64,000 bases of DNA from an uncultured Prevotellaceae bacterium (GCA_900315095.1 OMXS01000009.1:45784-109783), one strand, 5' to 3'. Shown: positions 7,847 through 17,621, counted from the stretch's first letter. A program made the numbers and translations. Notes: a model not told the origin generated them from the sequence alone.

Positions 7847-10758
7847 TATCGTTGTGGAATTATTATCGGATTGTATTTACTATAGACTCTCAGATCTTCT
7901 TCTGAGGGTTCTATCATCACTAATTGCAGATGTTTATGTTTTTGGCATAACAGTTCTATTTGCTCTGCATCTTTTTTCATCTCTATTCTCAGTCTGGGAG
8001 CAATGCGTTCCGCACTATAACGGGCCACATCATATTCATCCGCATCATTAGCATAAGCATAAACGTCTGCCTCTGGACGCATCACGGCAATAAGAAGAGA
8101 GCACTCCCCCCACCCGTTATTGATTATTGCGAAGGATGTAGTATCTGACTGTCTGCCAATAGCCATAAAGTCAGATTGATATTGTTTTAGCCTCCTTTTC
8201 ACAGAGGAATAGATTTCTACGCCTTTATACCGATAGCAGTCTTTCACAAATTGTATATGATCATCCTTCCGGGGTTTGATGAGGAGGTTCCGTAACGTGA
8301 TAGGACGTAAGCGGGAACCCTGTTTACCCTCTACCAGCCAGCGGAAGATGAGCGGGGGAAACAGATAAGCCATCAGCACTACGGAGAACATGCCGACAAT
8401 GGTTACTTTTGCCAAGGATTGTAATGCAGGATGCTTAGCAATAATCAAAGCACCTATGCCAACAAACATAATTAATGCAGAGATGATGATACTGCTCTTG
8501 TAGGAGGAAAGCATCTTTCTGCGATACGCATACTCATACTGACAACCTTCGGTGATGAAAATGGTATAATCGTCTCCTTGGCCGAAGATGAACGTTGCAA
8601 GAATAACATTCACCACATTGAACTGGATTCCCAACAATGACATCATGCCAAGTATCCACACCCAACTTAATGCCATAGGCAAGAACGACAGCATGGCAAG
8701 TTCGATAGAACCCAAAGAGAACCAGAGGAAGAAGAATACAATCAATCCGCATGCCCATCCGATATAATTAAAATCATCGGAAAGCCGAGTCGCAATGGAA
8801 GTGTTCATACTCGGCACGTCAAACGCATATACTTCGGAAGAGCAACCTTGAATTTGATGAACAATATCAGATGTTAAGGACGGTTGCGTCTGAAGGGTCT
8901 GAATGACATGATAAGTATGACTGACACTATCGGATATAATATTTGTCGGGAATGCCAATGTATACAACGACTCTAAGCCGGTAGCATCGCCTGCCTTGAA
9001 TGGTGTATGCAACAACTTGTAGAACTCATCAAAGGTCTCAGGGATAAACCCTTCTGCTTGCGCTGCTTTTTTTACAGCCGTCTCTACCCTACCACCATAT
9101 TTAGCAATGAAAGTGTTCCACTTGTTTAGTCTCTTTTCCTGTTCCCCCTTAGAACATATAAACTGATGGCAGTCATGGAAGTCTGAGATTTCTCCTTTCT
9201 CTTTCATTTCCTCTACCTTCGACCTGACTGACATACTCTTGTCTAAAGCCTTATCCAATGAAGAATCGGAAGATACCACATAGACACTCTCCAAAGAGGT
9301 AGATGCTGGCTTCATGCTTTGCAAGTAGGCTAAGTCTTCCTTTTGGTCGTCTGTCATATAATTAATGTGACTGATATCGGGATCAAAAGTCGTTTTAAAA
9401 CTAAAATACCCAAAGACAAATGTCAGTATTACAACTATCCATACCACCCTATGATTGCTTTCTAAAGAAAACTCGCTCATCCTGTTCAACAGACGGCTCT
9501 GTACATTTTGCTTTCCACGTCTTAAGATATGAGGAAGATATAACAAAACAAACAATATAGTACCTACCAGTAACAAAGAACTGAAAAGTCCCAAGTCTCT
9601 CAGAGCCACTGACTCCAAAGGCACTAAGGCTAAGAAGGCACCTACCGTCGTGATATTCCCCACCACCAAAGGCATGGCAATCTCTTTTAAGGCGGCTTTT
9701 ACCGTTGGGGTATGCTTTAAGTGAGCAATCAGATGCAATGGATAGTTGACCGCGATTCCTACTATCACGGATGAGATTCCTATGACTATCAACGAGACAT
9801 TGTTGTGTATGAGGGTTAATGCACCCATCGCGAAGAGCCATCCCCATGCAACGGATATCACAATGAGCAAGATATTCCTGATGTCACGAAAAGCATAAAA
9901 TAGCAGCATCACGATAATCACGATGGCAATCGCCAAAGCCGTCAGGCTGTCTGTTTTTATCTGTTTGGCATTACCTACCGCAATGATGGGACCTCCTGTA
10001 AAGTGAATATCAATGAAAGGATACTTCTCTGCTGTTTGGTGAGCACAAGAGGAAAGAAGGCTATAAAGTTGAGCATTACCATCTGTCTCACTCGATCCAT
10101 AGGGTGAATCCAGCATGATGATAGCCTTCTTCATATCTGGCGTGAAGATATAGCCCTCGTAATTCTCATAGTTTAGACTTGAACCATTCTGAAGTTTCGC
10201 AGCAACGGGAGTAAAAAAGTTTAAGGGGTCACGCTGAAGATTATCAGACAACAGACTTGTTGCTGGAAGCATCATCATTTGTTTATCGTTATAAACCTGT
10301 GAAGGAATGTATCCCGGGTCTTCTAACAAGCTATCGAACCTACAATAATCCTCATCTGTCAAGAAACATGGTATATGCTGATAGATAAAGGACAGTGTTT
10401 CCGTCATCTTTTCCGTATCTATCTGACTGACAAGGTTTCGAACCTCCTTTTCTGTATCCTTCGTTTTCAATAGTTCCACATAATCATCTATTGCCTGAAT
10501 GATAGAATCAGGATCAGATTTGGTGGAATCCGCATATTGGAAGATGACAAAAATCCTGTTTGTACCTGATATGCTCTGATATACCTTTAATGCCTTGTTG
10601 TATTTGTTGTTAAGTGGCAGGAATGCAGAGATGTCCTCTTGATAGGTCTGTTTAAGCAATAAGACCGATAAGAGAACTGTCAGAAGAATGAAAGAAAGCC
10701 AGCATACTGTTCTTTGCCGTCTCATCCATTCATATATTCGAATGATAAATGCCACCAT
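7846..10758 (-). CDS. MMPL/RND-family lipid exporter with extra C-terminal soluble domain
   Basis: 970 residues with the RND/MMPL layout: an N-terminal membrane helix, a large periplasmic loop (about 35-250), a bundle of five or six helices, a second long loop (about 450-650) and a second helix bundle ending near 810. Both halves contain hydrophobic sterol-sensing-like segments. Such proteins export lipids and polyketides; the aryl-polyene equivalent is ApeM. Residues ~830-970 form an additional cytoplasmic domain in which AIINNGWGECSLLIAV followed by VYAYANDAD resembles a degenerate Rossmann/SAM-methyltransferase fold. It follows the acyltransferase gene by 29 bp and overlaps the ACP start by one base. 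Confidence 0.9.
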   Translation of the reverse strand: MVAFIIRIYEWMRRQRTVCWLSFILLTVLLSVLLLKQTYQEDISAFLPLNNKYNKALKVYQSISGTNRIFVIFQYADSTKSDPDSIIQAIDDYVELLKTKDTEKEVRNLVSQIDTEKMTETLSFIYQHIPCFLTDEDYCRFDSLLEDPGYIPSQVYNDKQMMMLPATSLLSDNLQRDPLNFFTPVAAKLQNGSSLNYENYEGYIFTPDMKKAIIMLDSPYGSSETDGNAQLYSLLSSCAHQTAEKYPFIDIHFTGGPIIAVGNAKQIKTDSLTALAIAIVIIVMLLFYAFRDIRNILLIVISVAWGWLFAMGALTLIHNNVSLIVIGISSVIVGIAVNYPLHLIAHLKHTPTVKAALKEIAMPLVVGNITTVGAFLALVPLESVALRDLGLFSSLLLVGTILFVLLYLPHILRRGKQNVQSRLLNRMSEFSLESNHRVVWIVVILTFVFGYFSFKTTFDPDISHINYMTDDQKEDLAYLQSMKPASTSLESVYVVSSDSSLDKALDKSMSVRSKVEEMKEKGEISDFHDCHQFICSKGEQEKRLNKWNTFIAKYGGRVETAVKKAAQAEGFIPETFDEFYKLLHTPFKAGDATGLESLYTLAFPTNIISDSVSHTYHVIQTLQTQPSLTSDIVHQIQGCSSEVYAFDVPSMNTSIATRLSDDFNYIGWACGLIVFFFLWFSLGSIELAMLSFLPMALSWVWILGMMSLLGIQFNVVNVILATFIFGQGDDYTIFITEGCQYEYAYRRKMLSSYKSSIIISALIMFVGIGALIIAKHPALQSLAKVTIVGMFSVVLMAYLFPPLIFRWLVEGKQGSRLRPITLRNLLIKPRKDDHIQFVKDCYRYKGVEIYSSVKRRLKQYQSDFMAIGRQSDTTSFAIINNGWGECSLLIAVMRPEADVYAYANDADEYDVARYSAERIAPRLRIEMKKDAEQIELLCQKHKHLQLVMIEPSEEDLRVYSKYNPIIIPQR

Positions 10759-10787
10759 CTTACCTTTGTACTTTGAACTTTTTATCT

Positions 10788-11915
10788 CTATTTATTGTCA
10801 ATAGGATTGGCGTAAATACCTAAGAATATATCCTTAAGACGCTCCATGTCGCACGTATCATATTTATCAAGCTTTGATAACCTATAAGTAAATGCGTCAT
10901 ATTGTTCCTCAGAATACATAGATTTATATTTAGAATTACCATACAACAAGTCATGAGCAATATAGTTGTTAGGATATAGCCTGTAGGCAAGATTAATTCT
11001 TCTATCTATCAGTTTGGCTACTGACTTATGGTATTCGTTGTTCGTCTGTCCTTCAAAAGAACTGAGTTCTGCAAGAGAGATAGGCCTGCATATCTCAAAG
11101 TGGACCCGGCCCTTGGGTTGGAGGATACCCGTTAATATACTATTTAAGTCCTCACCGGGTTTCTTCGTATAACGCGTAAACTGAGATTCGTATAGTTCTA
11201 GAGACTTAAGAATGTCACAGGATTCCCACTCATATGATACCGATACCGGTACGATATTAAGGTCTGCCAACGCCTTAATTTTATCTTTCGGCTCACTCAT
11301 ACAAAACATTTTTATAATGCCTTGGTCTGTGGTATCGATTCCATTCTTTGTCCTGCCATTACGTTGTGCAATCCATACAGACTCACCCTTTTCTGTGATA
11401 CAGTAACGAATATATTCAGACAGATGCATGGAAGCCCTGTAGAAATCTTTAATGTCTCCTCCTGGACGTTCCACCTTGAACATCTTGTTACATTTACCGA
11501 CATCAATAACAACGGGATTAATCATAAGATTTGCGCCAAATGTTATTTCGGTGGTTTCAAATCCATTAATGACAAAGAAATATTGTAACAAGCTGGCATC
11601 AAGCATTATATCCCTGTGATTGGAGACAAATAGATACCGTTTCTTGGAATCCAGGAATTCCAAACCAGAACAGGAGAAATCAGAAATACTACGAGCAATA
11701 ATCTGTTCGTTAACCTTACACATCGTATCTTCTTGAAACTCTTTAGTCGTAGCATAAGAACTGACTCTTTTCCGCACATCTTCTAAGGGCTCGTTGGGGA
11801 AGACATAAGAAGCCAGTAACGGAAACACATCACACTGGGCAATACGCTTCATCGCTGCAGGAATCTCATCCTCATAGTACGGACGGATGTCGTCAAATTT
11901 GGGATTCTTCATCAT
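10788..11915 (-). CDS. PlsB-like glycerol acyltransferase (ApeD-like)
   Basis: 375-residue membrane-associated acyltransferase. The catalytic HX4D motif is present as SNHRDIMLD near residue 100, followed by GANLMINP near 130 and AQRNGRTKNG near 185, the latter replacing the common EGxR block in PlsB-like enzymes. It would transfer the finished acyl chain from a carrier protein to a glycerol-type or other hydroxyl acceptor. Position and family match ApeD of aryl-polyene clusters. Its start overlaps the stop of the upstream hydrolase gene by four bases (ATGA), indicating coupled translation. Confidence 0.87.
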   Translation of the reverse strand: MMKNPKFDDIRPYYEDEIPAAMKRIAQCDVFPLLASYVFPNEPLEDVRKRVSSYATTKEFQEDTMCKVNEQIIARSISDFSCSGLEFLDSKKRYLFVSNHRDIMLDASLLQYFFVINGFETTEITFGANLMINPVVIDVGKCNKMFKVERPGGDIKDFYRASMHLSEYIRYCITEKGESVWIAQRNGRTKNGIDTTDQGIIKMFCMSEPKDKIKALADLNIVPVSVSYEWESCDILKSLELYESQFTRYTKKPGEDLNSILTGILQPKGRVHFEICRPISLAELSSFEGQTNNEYHKSVAKLIDRRINLAYRLYPNNYIAHDLLYGNSKYKSMYSEEQYDAFTYRLSKLDKYDTCDMERLKDIFLGIYANPIDNK

Positions 11916-12757
11916 ATCTTCAGTATTTTATTTATCCATTTTATAAATTCTTCTTTCCACTGTCTGCACTCTGGCGATCCCTTTATGTCACTCGCACCAA
12001 ATCCATGTCCACCAGTTTCGTAAAGAAGGTATTGGTGAGATATCTTCTGTGATGTCAGGGCGGAGTCTAGTAATATGGAATTATGATAATCCACGACTGG
12101 GTCGTCTTTACAGTTTATTAAGAATACGGGCGGACAATCAGACGGCACATGTTTCTCCAACGACAACAACTCCCTCAACTCCTTGTTCCTTACCCTTGAA
12201 TCGCCTAACAGCCCTCTACGTGAACGCTTATGCACACAAGGAGCCGTCATTGTCACCACGGGATAGACAGGAACGACAAATGCTGGCCAATCATCTTTTT
12301 CGAACAATTCCACGCTTGACATAACCAGATGTCCTCCCGCAGAAAAACCCATTACACCAATCTTATCTGGATCTATGTCGTATTCCTTAGCATGGTTTTT
12401 CACATAACGGATAGCCTGTCGTAAGTCATCTTGAGGATCTGGATAGCGATTTCCACGGAAGATATAGCGGAAATGGGTTATAAAGGCAGGCACATAGGCT
12501 GTCCTGTAATCCAGCACAAAGGCTGTGATGCCATTCTCCTGCAACCAGTGTGCTACCTTATCGCCCTCTGTTTCCGTATCGTGCCAGAAATAACTACCGC
12601 CAGGACATACGATGATGGCGACATGACGGGACTTCTGAGCGGGGAAAGCATCCATCCCCACCTTCGGCCTACCAGACTCTCCCTCCCAGATGTTTATCTG
12701 TGCTAAGGAGCTCAGGCTGAGCATCAAGTATACTATGATGATTAACCTCTGTCGCAT
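11912..12757 (-). CDS. Secreted alpha/beta hydrolase (esterase-like)
   Basis: 281 residues with an N-terminal signal peptide (hydrophobic core to about SLAQ20), so probably periplasmic. The fold is the BD-FAE/esterase type: oxyanion region IIVCPGGSYFWH, nucleophile Ser139 in GFSAGG, acid Asp219 or Asp223 in the KDDPVVD block, and His251 in GGHGFG. Family members cleave esters of sugars or lipids. Within this cluster it could trim or transfer the exported polyene, or remove an acyl protecting group; that is inference. The start overlaps the preceding oxidoreductase gene by 16 bp. Standard aryl-polyene clusters lack such a gene. Confidence 0.85.
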   Translation of the reverse strand: MRQRLIIIVYLMLSLSSLAQINIWEGESGRPKVGMDAFPAQKSRHVAIIVCPGGSYFWHDTETEGDKVAHWLQENGITAFVLDYRTAYVPAFITHFRYIFRGNRYPDPQDDLRQAIRYVKNHAKEYDIDPDKIGVMGFSAGGHLVMSSVELFEKDDWPAFVVPVYPVVTMTAPCVHKRSRRGLLGDSRVRNKELRELLSLEKHVPSDCPPVFLINCKDDPVVDYHNSILLDSALTSQKISHQYLLYETGGHGFGASDIKGSPECRQWKEEFIKWINKILKI

Positions 12758-14253
12758 TCGTTTATCTTGTTAATCACGTGATTAATACCTAAGATGGCTT
12801 CGCAAGTATTGATTGCCGTAAGTGGAACCCCACAAAAGCCATGCATATTATTGTTTTGCCCTGTGAGAAAGAGATTGCTGACTTTCGTGACCACAGGAAC
12901 CTGTGATAACGCAATATGATGACAGTCTTTGCTGAAGCCGCAGATGCTCCCCTCTTTGACGTGATAATAGTCACGGATGGTTAAGGGGGACGAAGCATTG
13001 ATGTCTGCGATACAATCCGTGAATCCCGGGTGGATATCCTCTATCTGGCTCAGCAAGGCTTCGGTCTTCTCTTTCTTCCATTCTTCGTAATCCTCACCTC
13101 GATGTCCTACGACAGTATGTTCCCATTTCTTCACCATCTCAAAGGGCATGGGGGCTGTCACAAGGACTTTTGTTGCATATTGTCCCTGTTGATGATTGGG
13201 CGGTGTCATGAAAAGGAAACCTAATGGCCACGGCTTTCCTGGATTACTGAAGTTCCATACATCATCATAGCACGTCATATAATACTCGGAATAATTGATG
13301 TACGGAAAACTTCTTTCCTTTAACTTAATATATAACGAGAAAGCAGAATGGGAATTGGGAATGGAATTCAAACGCTCCCGATAGGACTTGGGCATCGCCT
13401 TCTCGTCCATCAACTGAAGCATCGTACACGGATGGATATCCGAGATATAATAATCTGCCTGATACCGTTCTCCTCTCTTGGTTTGCACGTAATCCACCAC
13501 CCTATTATTCACTTCTATCCATTCTACTTCTTCATTGGTGATGACATATCCGCCATGTGAGGTTATTACCTGCGCCAGCAGGTCTGCAAAATGGTGACTG
13601 CCGTCCACGAAACGACTGGCACCATTGATATACAATGTACTAATGATAGCATGGATATATGCCGGCGTCTGATGAGCACGTCCTCCATACAGAGGATTCA
13701 TATAGGCTAAAACACTTCTTAGTTTCCTATTATCTGTATATTTGGCTATAAAGTCATTGGCAGACATCAAGAAGTCAGAGGAACCAGAGAAGAGACTCAT
13801 CGCGCCCTCTGAAGGACGAAGATTAAATAGATCCACATGAGCTGTCAGGTCAAAGACTGCCTCCACATATCTTTCCAGATTCTCTCTCTCTTCAGGGAAA
13901 CTGGCAGCTAGAGAATCCACAAACCCACGTTTCCCTTTGGCGATGGTATAACACTCATGGTCTTCCGCAAAATACAAGCGGTCTGTACATTCATCATCCA
14001 CGTCCATCAGCTTTACCTGGTCAAAAATACCGAGATAATTACATATCTTTCTGATATTCCCACCTGTCTGCATACCTCCTATCACATGCATGCCCGTGTC
14101 GAAAGTCTCACCAAACCTTTTAAAGGACTGAAGTCCCCCGCCTATCGTGGCGTTTTTCTCCAGCACAGTTACATGAAGCCCCTCCTTTGAAAGGATGGCT
14201 CCTGTAAAGAGCCCTCCAAGTCCACCGCCTATGATGACAACTTTTTTCTTCAT
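12742..14253 (-). CDS. CrtI/phytoene-desaturase-like FAD oxidoreductase 2
   Basis: 503 residues. The N-terminal dinucleotide fold VVIIGGGLGGLFTGAILSKE and the acidic end of the second strand (VLEKN) identify FAD binding. TGMHVIGG near 52 and the C-terminal GQNNNMHGFCG block belong to the phytoene desaturase/retinol saturase (CrtI/CrtO) superfamily. Members add, isomerise or reduce double bonds in polyenes and carotenoids. It starts within the stop of a second copy of the same family (ATGA overlap). The pair likely arose by duplication; divergence is considerable, so the two may form a heteromer or act on different positions. Exact reaction is not determinable. Confidence 0.88.
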   Translation of the reverse strand: MKKKVVIIGGGLGGLFTGAILSKEGLHVTVLEKNATIGGGLQSFKRFGETFDTGMHVIGGMQTGGNIRKICNYLGIFDQVKLMDVDDECTDRLYFAEDHECYTIAKGKRGFVDSLAASFPEERENLERYVEAVFDLTAHVDLFNLRPSEGAMSLFSGSSDFLMSANDFIAKYTDNRKLRSVLAYMNPLYGGRAHQTPAYIHAIISTLYINGASRFVDGSHHFADLLAQVITSHGGYVITNEEVEWIEVNNRVVDYVQTKRGERYQADYYISDIHPCTMLQLMDEKAMPKSYRERLNSIPNSHSAFSLYIKLKERSFPYINYSEYYMTCYDDVWNFSNPGKPWPLGFLFMTPPNHQQGQYATKVLVTAPMPFEMVKKWEHTVVGHRGEDYEEWKKEKTEALLSQIEDIHPGFTDCIADINASSPLTIRDYYHVKEGSICGFSKDCHHIALSQVPVVTKVSNLFLTGQNNNMHGFCGVPLTAINTCEAILGINHVINKINECDRG

Positions 14254-15749
14254 TTGTTCGCTTCTATTATTTGGTGATATACTTTCTCTGCCGTCAGGAA
14301 CTCACTACACGTCACGATAGTTCCCACAAGAACTCCCAACATACCATGTGAATTAACATTCTGACCTGTCTGGAAGACATTGGGAATCTTTGTCTTATGA
14401 GGAATACGGCAAGTAGCACCAAGACTAACGTCTTTCGCGACTCCATACATACCGCCATTCTCTGCTCCAGTATAGTCACGATAGGTTAATGGTGTGGAAG
14501 TATAGTAGTTCTGTATCGATTCCCTGATTCCCGGGAAACTCTTCTCTAAAGCATCTAACAACAGACAGGCTTTATGTTGCTTGAACTTTTCGTAATCCTC
14601 ACCTCGACATCCTACTTTCGTATCTTTCCATCGGGCTACATCCTGCATCTGCATATATGAAACGACAACACCTGTCGAAGCATACTTCGGATTAGGCTCT
14701 TGACAGAAATGCATGTAAAGGAACCCCTTAGGCCATGAAGCCTCGTCATATTGTTCACAGTTCCATGGTGTATTGTCACGATACCCATAATAATTGTAGT
14801 TCATATAAGGAACGGAGTCCTTCTTGAAATCCAAATAGACAGAGAAACATCCTACACTCTGTGGAAGGGAATTGATCCTCGTCCTGAATGCGGGTCGTAT
14901 CATCTTTGAGTCTATCAGTTCCAACGTTCTCATGGGATGAGCATCTGATATAATATAATCTGCAGGAAAGAATTTCTCTGAATTGACCTCCACACCGATG
15001 GCATGGGACTCATCACAGACTATTCTTGTTGCCTTATGACGCTTCAACACCTGACCGCCATACTTATTTATCGTATTGATTAAAGAAAAAGCAACCACCT
15101 CACTGCCTCCCACAAAGCGATAGGCACTTTGATTGTAGAAGTCCATGATAAAGGCATGTGTAGAGAACGGTGTCTTTCCCTTCTCTGCAGCATACAAGGG
15201 CAGGTTGCCTACTAACACATCAGCGAGCAGAGGGTCTGATATTACTTCACGAATCACCTCATCAATAGCGCGAAGTTGATACTCCATACTGACCGCCACA
15301 TCAGATTCAGCATACCGCAGTGAATGTAACGACGAGGCACCTGCCACCTTCTCCACCAAATCAAAGTATTTCACCAGATTGGAGCGTTGATTAGGGAAAT
15401 AGGAGGTCATCTTTTCAATGAAAGCATCACGACCATTGGCAAACTGATACTCCCGACCACCTAATGCAATCACTTCATAACCGTCTTTATCCAATGGTGA
15501 TAACACAACATCCTCCTTCATTTCAAGATAACGCATGATTCTGTCAAGCGTCTGTCCTTCCGATGCACTTCCTACGAAATGCATTCCCGTCTCGAACTTA
15601 GCACCCTTTCGAGAGAAACATTGAAGGCAGCCCCCCAGTTGAGGTGCTTGTTCCAAAACAGTAACCTCATAGCCGTTCTTTGAGAGGATCAAGCCACATG
15701 ACAGACCTCCCAGTCCACTTCCTATGATAACGACCTTCTTCTTAGACAT
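14250..15749 (-). CDS. CrtI/phytoene-desaturase-like FAD oxidoreductase 1
   Basis: 499 residues, same family as the next gene downstream. It has the FAD motif VVIIGSGLGGLSCGLILSKN, GMHFVGS near residue 55 and the C-terminal GQNVNSHGMLGV block. Compared with its neighbour, GQNVNSHGMLG aligns with GQNNNMHGFCG, showing a shared ancestor. Its start overlaps the glycosyltransferase-acyltransferase stop by eight bases. Likely substrate is the polyene chain, on a carrier protein or after attachment to lipid. Carotenoid genes such as crtB are absent from the window, which argues against a true carotenoid pathway. Confidence 0.88.
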   Translation of the reverse strand: MSKKKVVIIGSGLGGLSCGLILSKNGYEVTVLEQAPQLGGCLQCFSRKGAKFETGMHFVGSASEGQTLDRIMRYLEMKEDVVLSPLDKDGYEVIALGGREYQFANGRDAFIEKMTSYFPNQRSNLVKYFDLVEKVAGASSLHSLRYAESDVAVSMEYQLRAIDEVIREVISDPLLADVLVGNLPLYAAEKGKTPFSTHAFIMDFYNQSAYRFVGGSEVVAFSLINTINKYGGQVLKRHKATRIVCDESHAIGVEVNSEKFFPADYIISDAHPMRTLELIDSKMIRPAFRTRINSLPQSVGCFSVYLDFKKDSVPYMNYNYYGYRDNTPWNCEQYDEASWPKGFLYMHFCQEPNPKYASTGVVVSYMQMQDVARWKDTKVGCRGEDYEKFKQHKACLLLDALEKSFPGIRESIQNYYTSTPLTYRDYTGAENGGMYGVAKDVSLGATCRIPHKTKIPNVFQTGQNVNSHGMLGVLVGTIVTCSEFLTAEKVYHQIIEANK

Positions 15750-17241
15750 CTTGCTCTATCTTATTGGTTATGTCCTGATATTCCTGGATATATCGTTTTC
15801 GCATCCACGATGCCTGAGCCTTGTAATCACCGACCTCTTTTAATGTTGAAAGTGATATCGGGCTATCAACCTGAATATATATCGGGCTTTTGTTGAGTGA
15901 ATATGTTTTCTTGGGTAATACTTTCCCTGGTCCATAGAGACACATCGGCAGTATAGGTATCCCCAATTGCTCTGCCAGATAGAAAGCACCTTGATGGAAA
16001 CGCCCGATACGACAATCCTTAGAGCGTGTTCCTTCAGGGAATACAGCAATACTGTATCCTCGTTCTACCAATGATCTTAACTTAGGCAAGAGGGCTTCTA
16101 TTCCGTCTGCAACAGGATAGTATTCTGCATGACGTATCATAAATCCATAGAACGGATTATTCCATACCCAGTCGTTCGTTAGGAAAATCATCTTAGGGGA
16201 AAAGACCAACTGGCACACTAAATCCAAATGCGACTGATGGTTACAGATGATGATATGAGGGCTATCGAAAGAAACATCCTTGGCTACCTGATATTTAAAT
16301 GACGTACCAGGTATACCATGCTTCTTCATAATAAATTTAGAGAGCCATTGTATCAATTGATGTATGCGAAACTTCTTTTCCTCCGTCATGGCTCCCCAGT
16401 GTACATATATCCAACATAATGGGGTTACGATGAACAAAGAGAAGAATATAAAGAAAAGCAATGAGTAAATGGTTCTTATATATTTACAGAGGAAACGCCA
16501 GATTCTTAGCGGTAAACCATAGACTACTGCCAAGAAGCATAAAACCGTATTAAGGATGCTTATTCTTGCGAAATCCTTCACAGGGCGGAAATGACTGACC
16601 CTTTCCTCTTTGGGTGGATAGTACACTTCTATAGGAATGGGATGTATGCTGATTCCATGCCAGGAAGAGAAGACCAACAGTTCCAGTTCTGCCTCATATC
16701 TTGAAGTCAGCAGTGACAAAAAAGGCAGTTTCTTGATGGGATATAAGCGATAACCTGTTTGGGTATCAGAGAGTCTTTTCCCTGTCTGGATAAAAAACCA
16801 GAAATTAGAGAACTTGTTGGCGAAACTACTCCCTTTTGAACGTTCTACACCTGTAAGATTCCTATTTCCAATGATTAAAGAACCGGGATACTGCTGGTTA
16901 GCTTGAAGAAACAAGGGGATATCCTCAGGGTAATGCTGCCCGTCACCGTCAATCGTTATTGCATACGAGAAACCCATCTGAAGTGCCTGAGTAAACCCCT
17001 TTTTCAACGCATATCCCTTTCCCTTATTCTTGTCGTATTCAACCAAGGTAATACGTGGAATACTTCTTAATATTGAAGAAGTCTCATCTGTCGAACCGTC
17101 ATTAACCACAATGATATCATTACATTCTACCAGAGCTTTGTTTACGACAGAGTCTATCGTTCCAGCATTGTTGTATGTTGGAATCACGACGCATATTCCT
17201 CTGTCGTGGAGTAATTTCTTCTGGTATTCCTTCTCTGTCAT
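15742..17241 (-). CDS. Family 2 glycosyltransferase fused to a lysophospholipid-type acyltransferase (ApeJ-like)
   Basis: 499 residues in two enzyme domains. Residues ~15-230 are a GT-A family 2 glycosyltransferase (VVIPTYNNAGT, VVNDGSTD, TIDGDGQHYPED), of the dolichyl-phosphate mannose synthase-like type. A hydrophobic segment near 250-285 links it to an acyltransferase with HX4D in CNHQSHLDLV near 330 and FPEGTRSKD near 405. The same fusion defines ApeJ in aryl-polyene clusters, so it is a strong marker. It probably adds a sugar and an acyl chain to the lipid anchor at the inner membrane. It overlaps the hotdog gene upstream by one base. Confidence 0.92.
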   Translation of the reverse strand: MTEKEYQKKLLHDRGICVVIPTYNNAGTIDSVVNKALVECNDIIVVNDGSTDETSSILRSIPRITLVEYDKNKGKGYALKKGFTQALQMGFSYAITIDGDGQHYPEDIPLFLQANQQYPGSLIIGNRNLTGVERSKGSSFANKFSNFWFFIQTGKRLSDTQTGYRLYPIKKLPFLSLLTSRYEAELELLVFSSWHGISIHPIPIEVYYPPKEERVSHFRPVKDFARISILNTVLCFLAVVYGLPLRIWRFLCKYIRTIYSLLFFIFFSLFIVTPLCWIYVHWGAMTEEKKFRIHQLIQWLSKFIMKKHGIPGTSFKYQVAKDVSFDSPHIIICNHQSHLDLVCQLVFSPKMIFLTNDWVWNNPFYGFMIRHAEYYPVADGIEALLPKLRSLVERGYSIAVFPEGTRSKDCRIGRFHQGAFYLAEQLGIPILPMCLYGPGKVLPKKTYSLNKSPIYIQVDSPISLSTLKEVGDYKAQASWMRKRYIQEYQDITNKIEQDV

Positions 17242-17621
17242 TAATGAGACTTCTTAAAGATTATTGATAATTTAGCAAACAGGACATTGTCCTGCTGCAC
17301 TTGTACTTGAGTCTTACATTCATTCGTTTCCGGCAAAAAAGTTACCTTATCAAAGACATAGGCAACAGTAGGTGTTGATAAAGGAGAAAGCACAGACAGG
17401 AACTTGATGTTCTTGATGTACGAGATTTCATATTCCTCATGCAAATAGTCTTCCAAGAGTTCCTTGGCAATCTGTATGATACAGACTCCAGGCGTGATAG
17501 GTTCATTAGGGAAGTGAGCCTTATATATGAAATGATTCTTGTCCAGCAGTATCTGATAAAAGACACCACTTCCTTCCGTTTTCTTATCGGCTATTGTATA
17601 AAGACTATTCTTCAGTATCAT
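17241..17621 (-). CDS. FabZ-like hotdog protein keeping the catalytic His (ApeI-like)
   Basis: 126-residue single hotdog domain. The FabZ signature appears as AHFPNEPITPGVCIIQ with His36 at the catalytic position. Fourteen residues on, where FabZ has the catalytic Glu, this protein has Gln50. It therefore seems to supply only half of a dehydratase site; the other hotdog gene at 23242-23715 has the complementary pattern. In FabZ-type enzymes the site is built at the dimer interface, His from one chain and the acid from the other, so a heterodimer is the natural reading. It overlaps the preceding small secreted protein gene by 17 bp. Confidence 0.85.
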   Translation of the reverse strand: MILKNSLYTIADKKTEGSGVFYQILLDKNHFIYKAHFPNEPITPGVCIIQIAKELLEDYLHEEYEISYIKNIKFLSVLSPLSTPTVAYVFDKVTFLPETNECKTQVQVQQDNVLFAKLSIIFKKSH

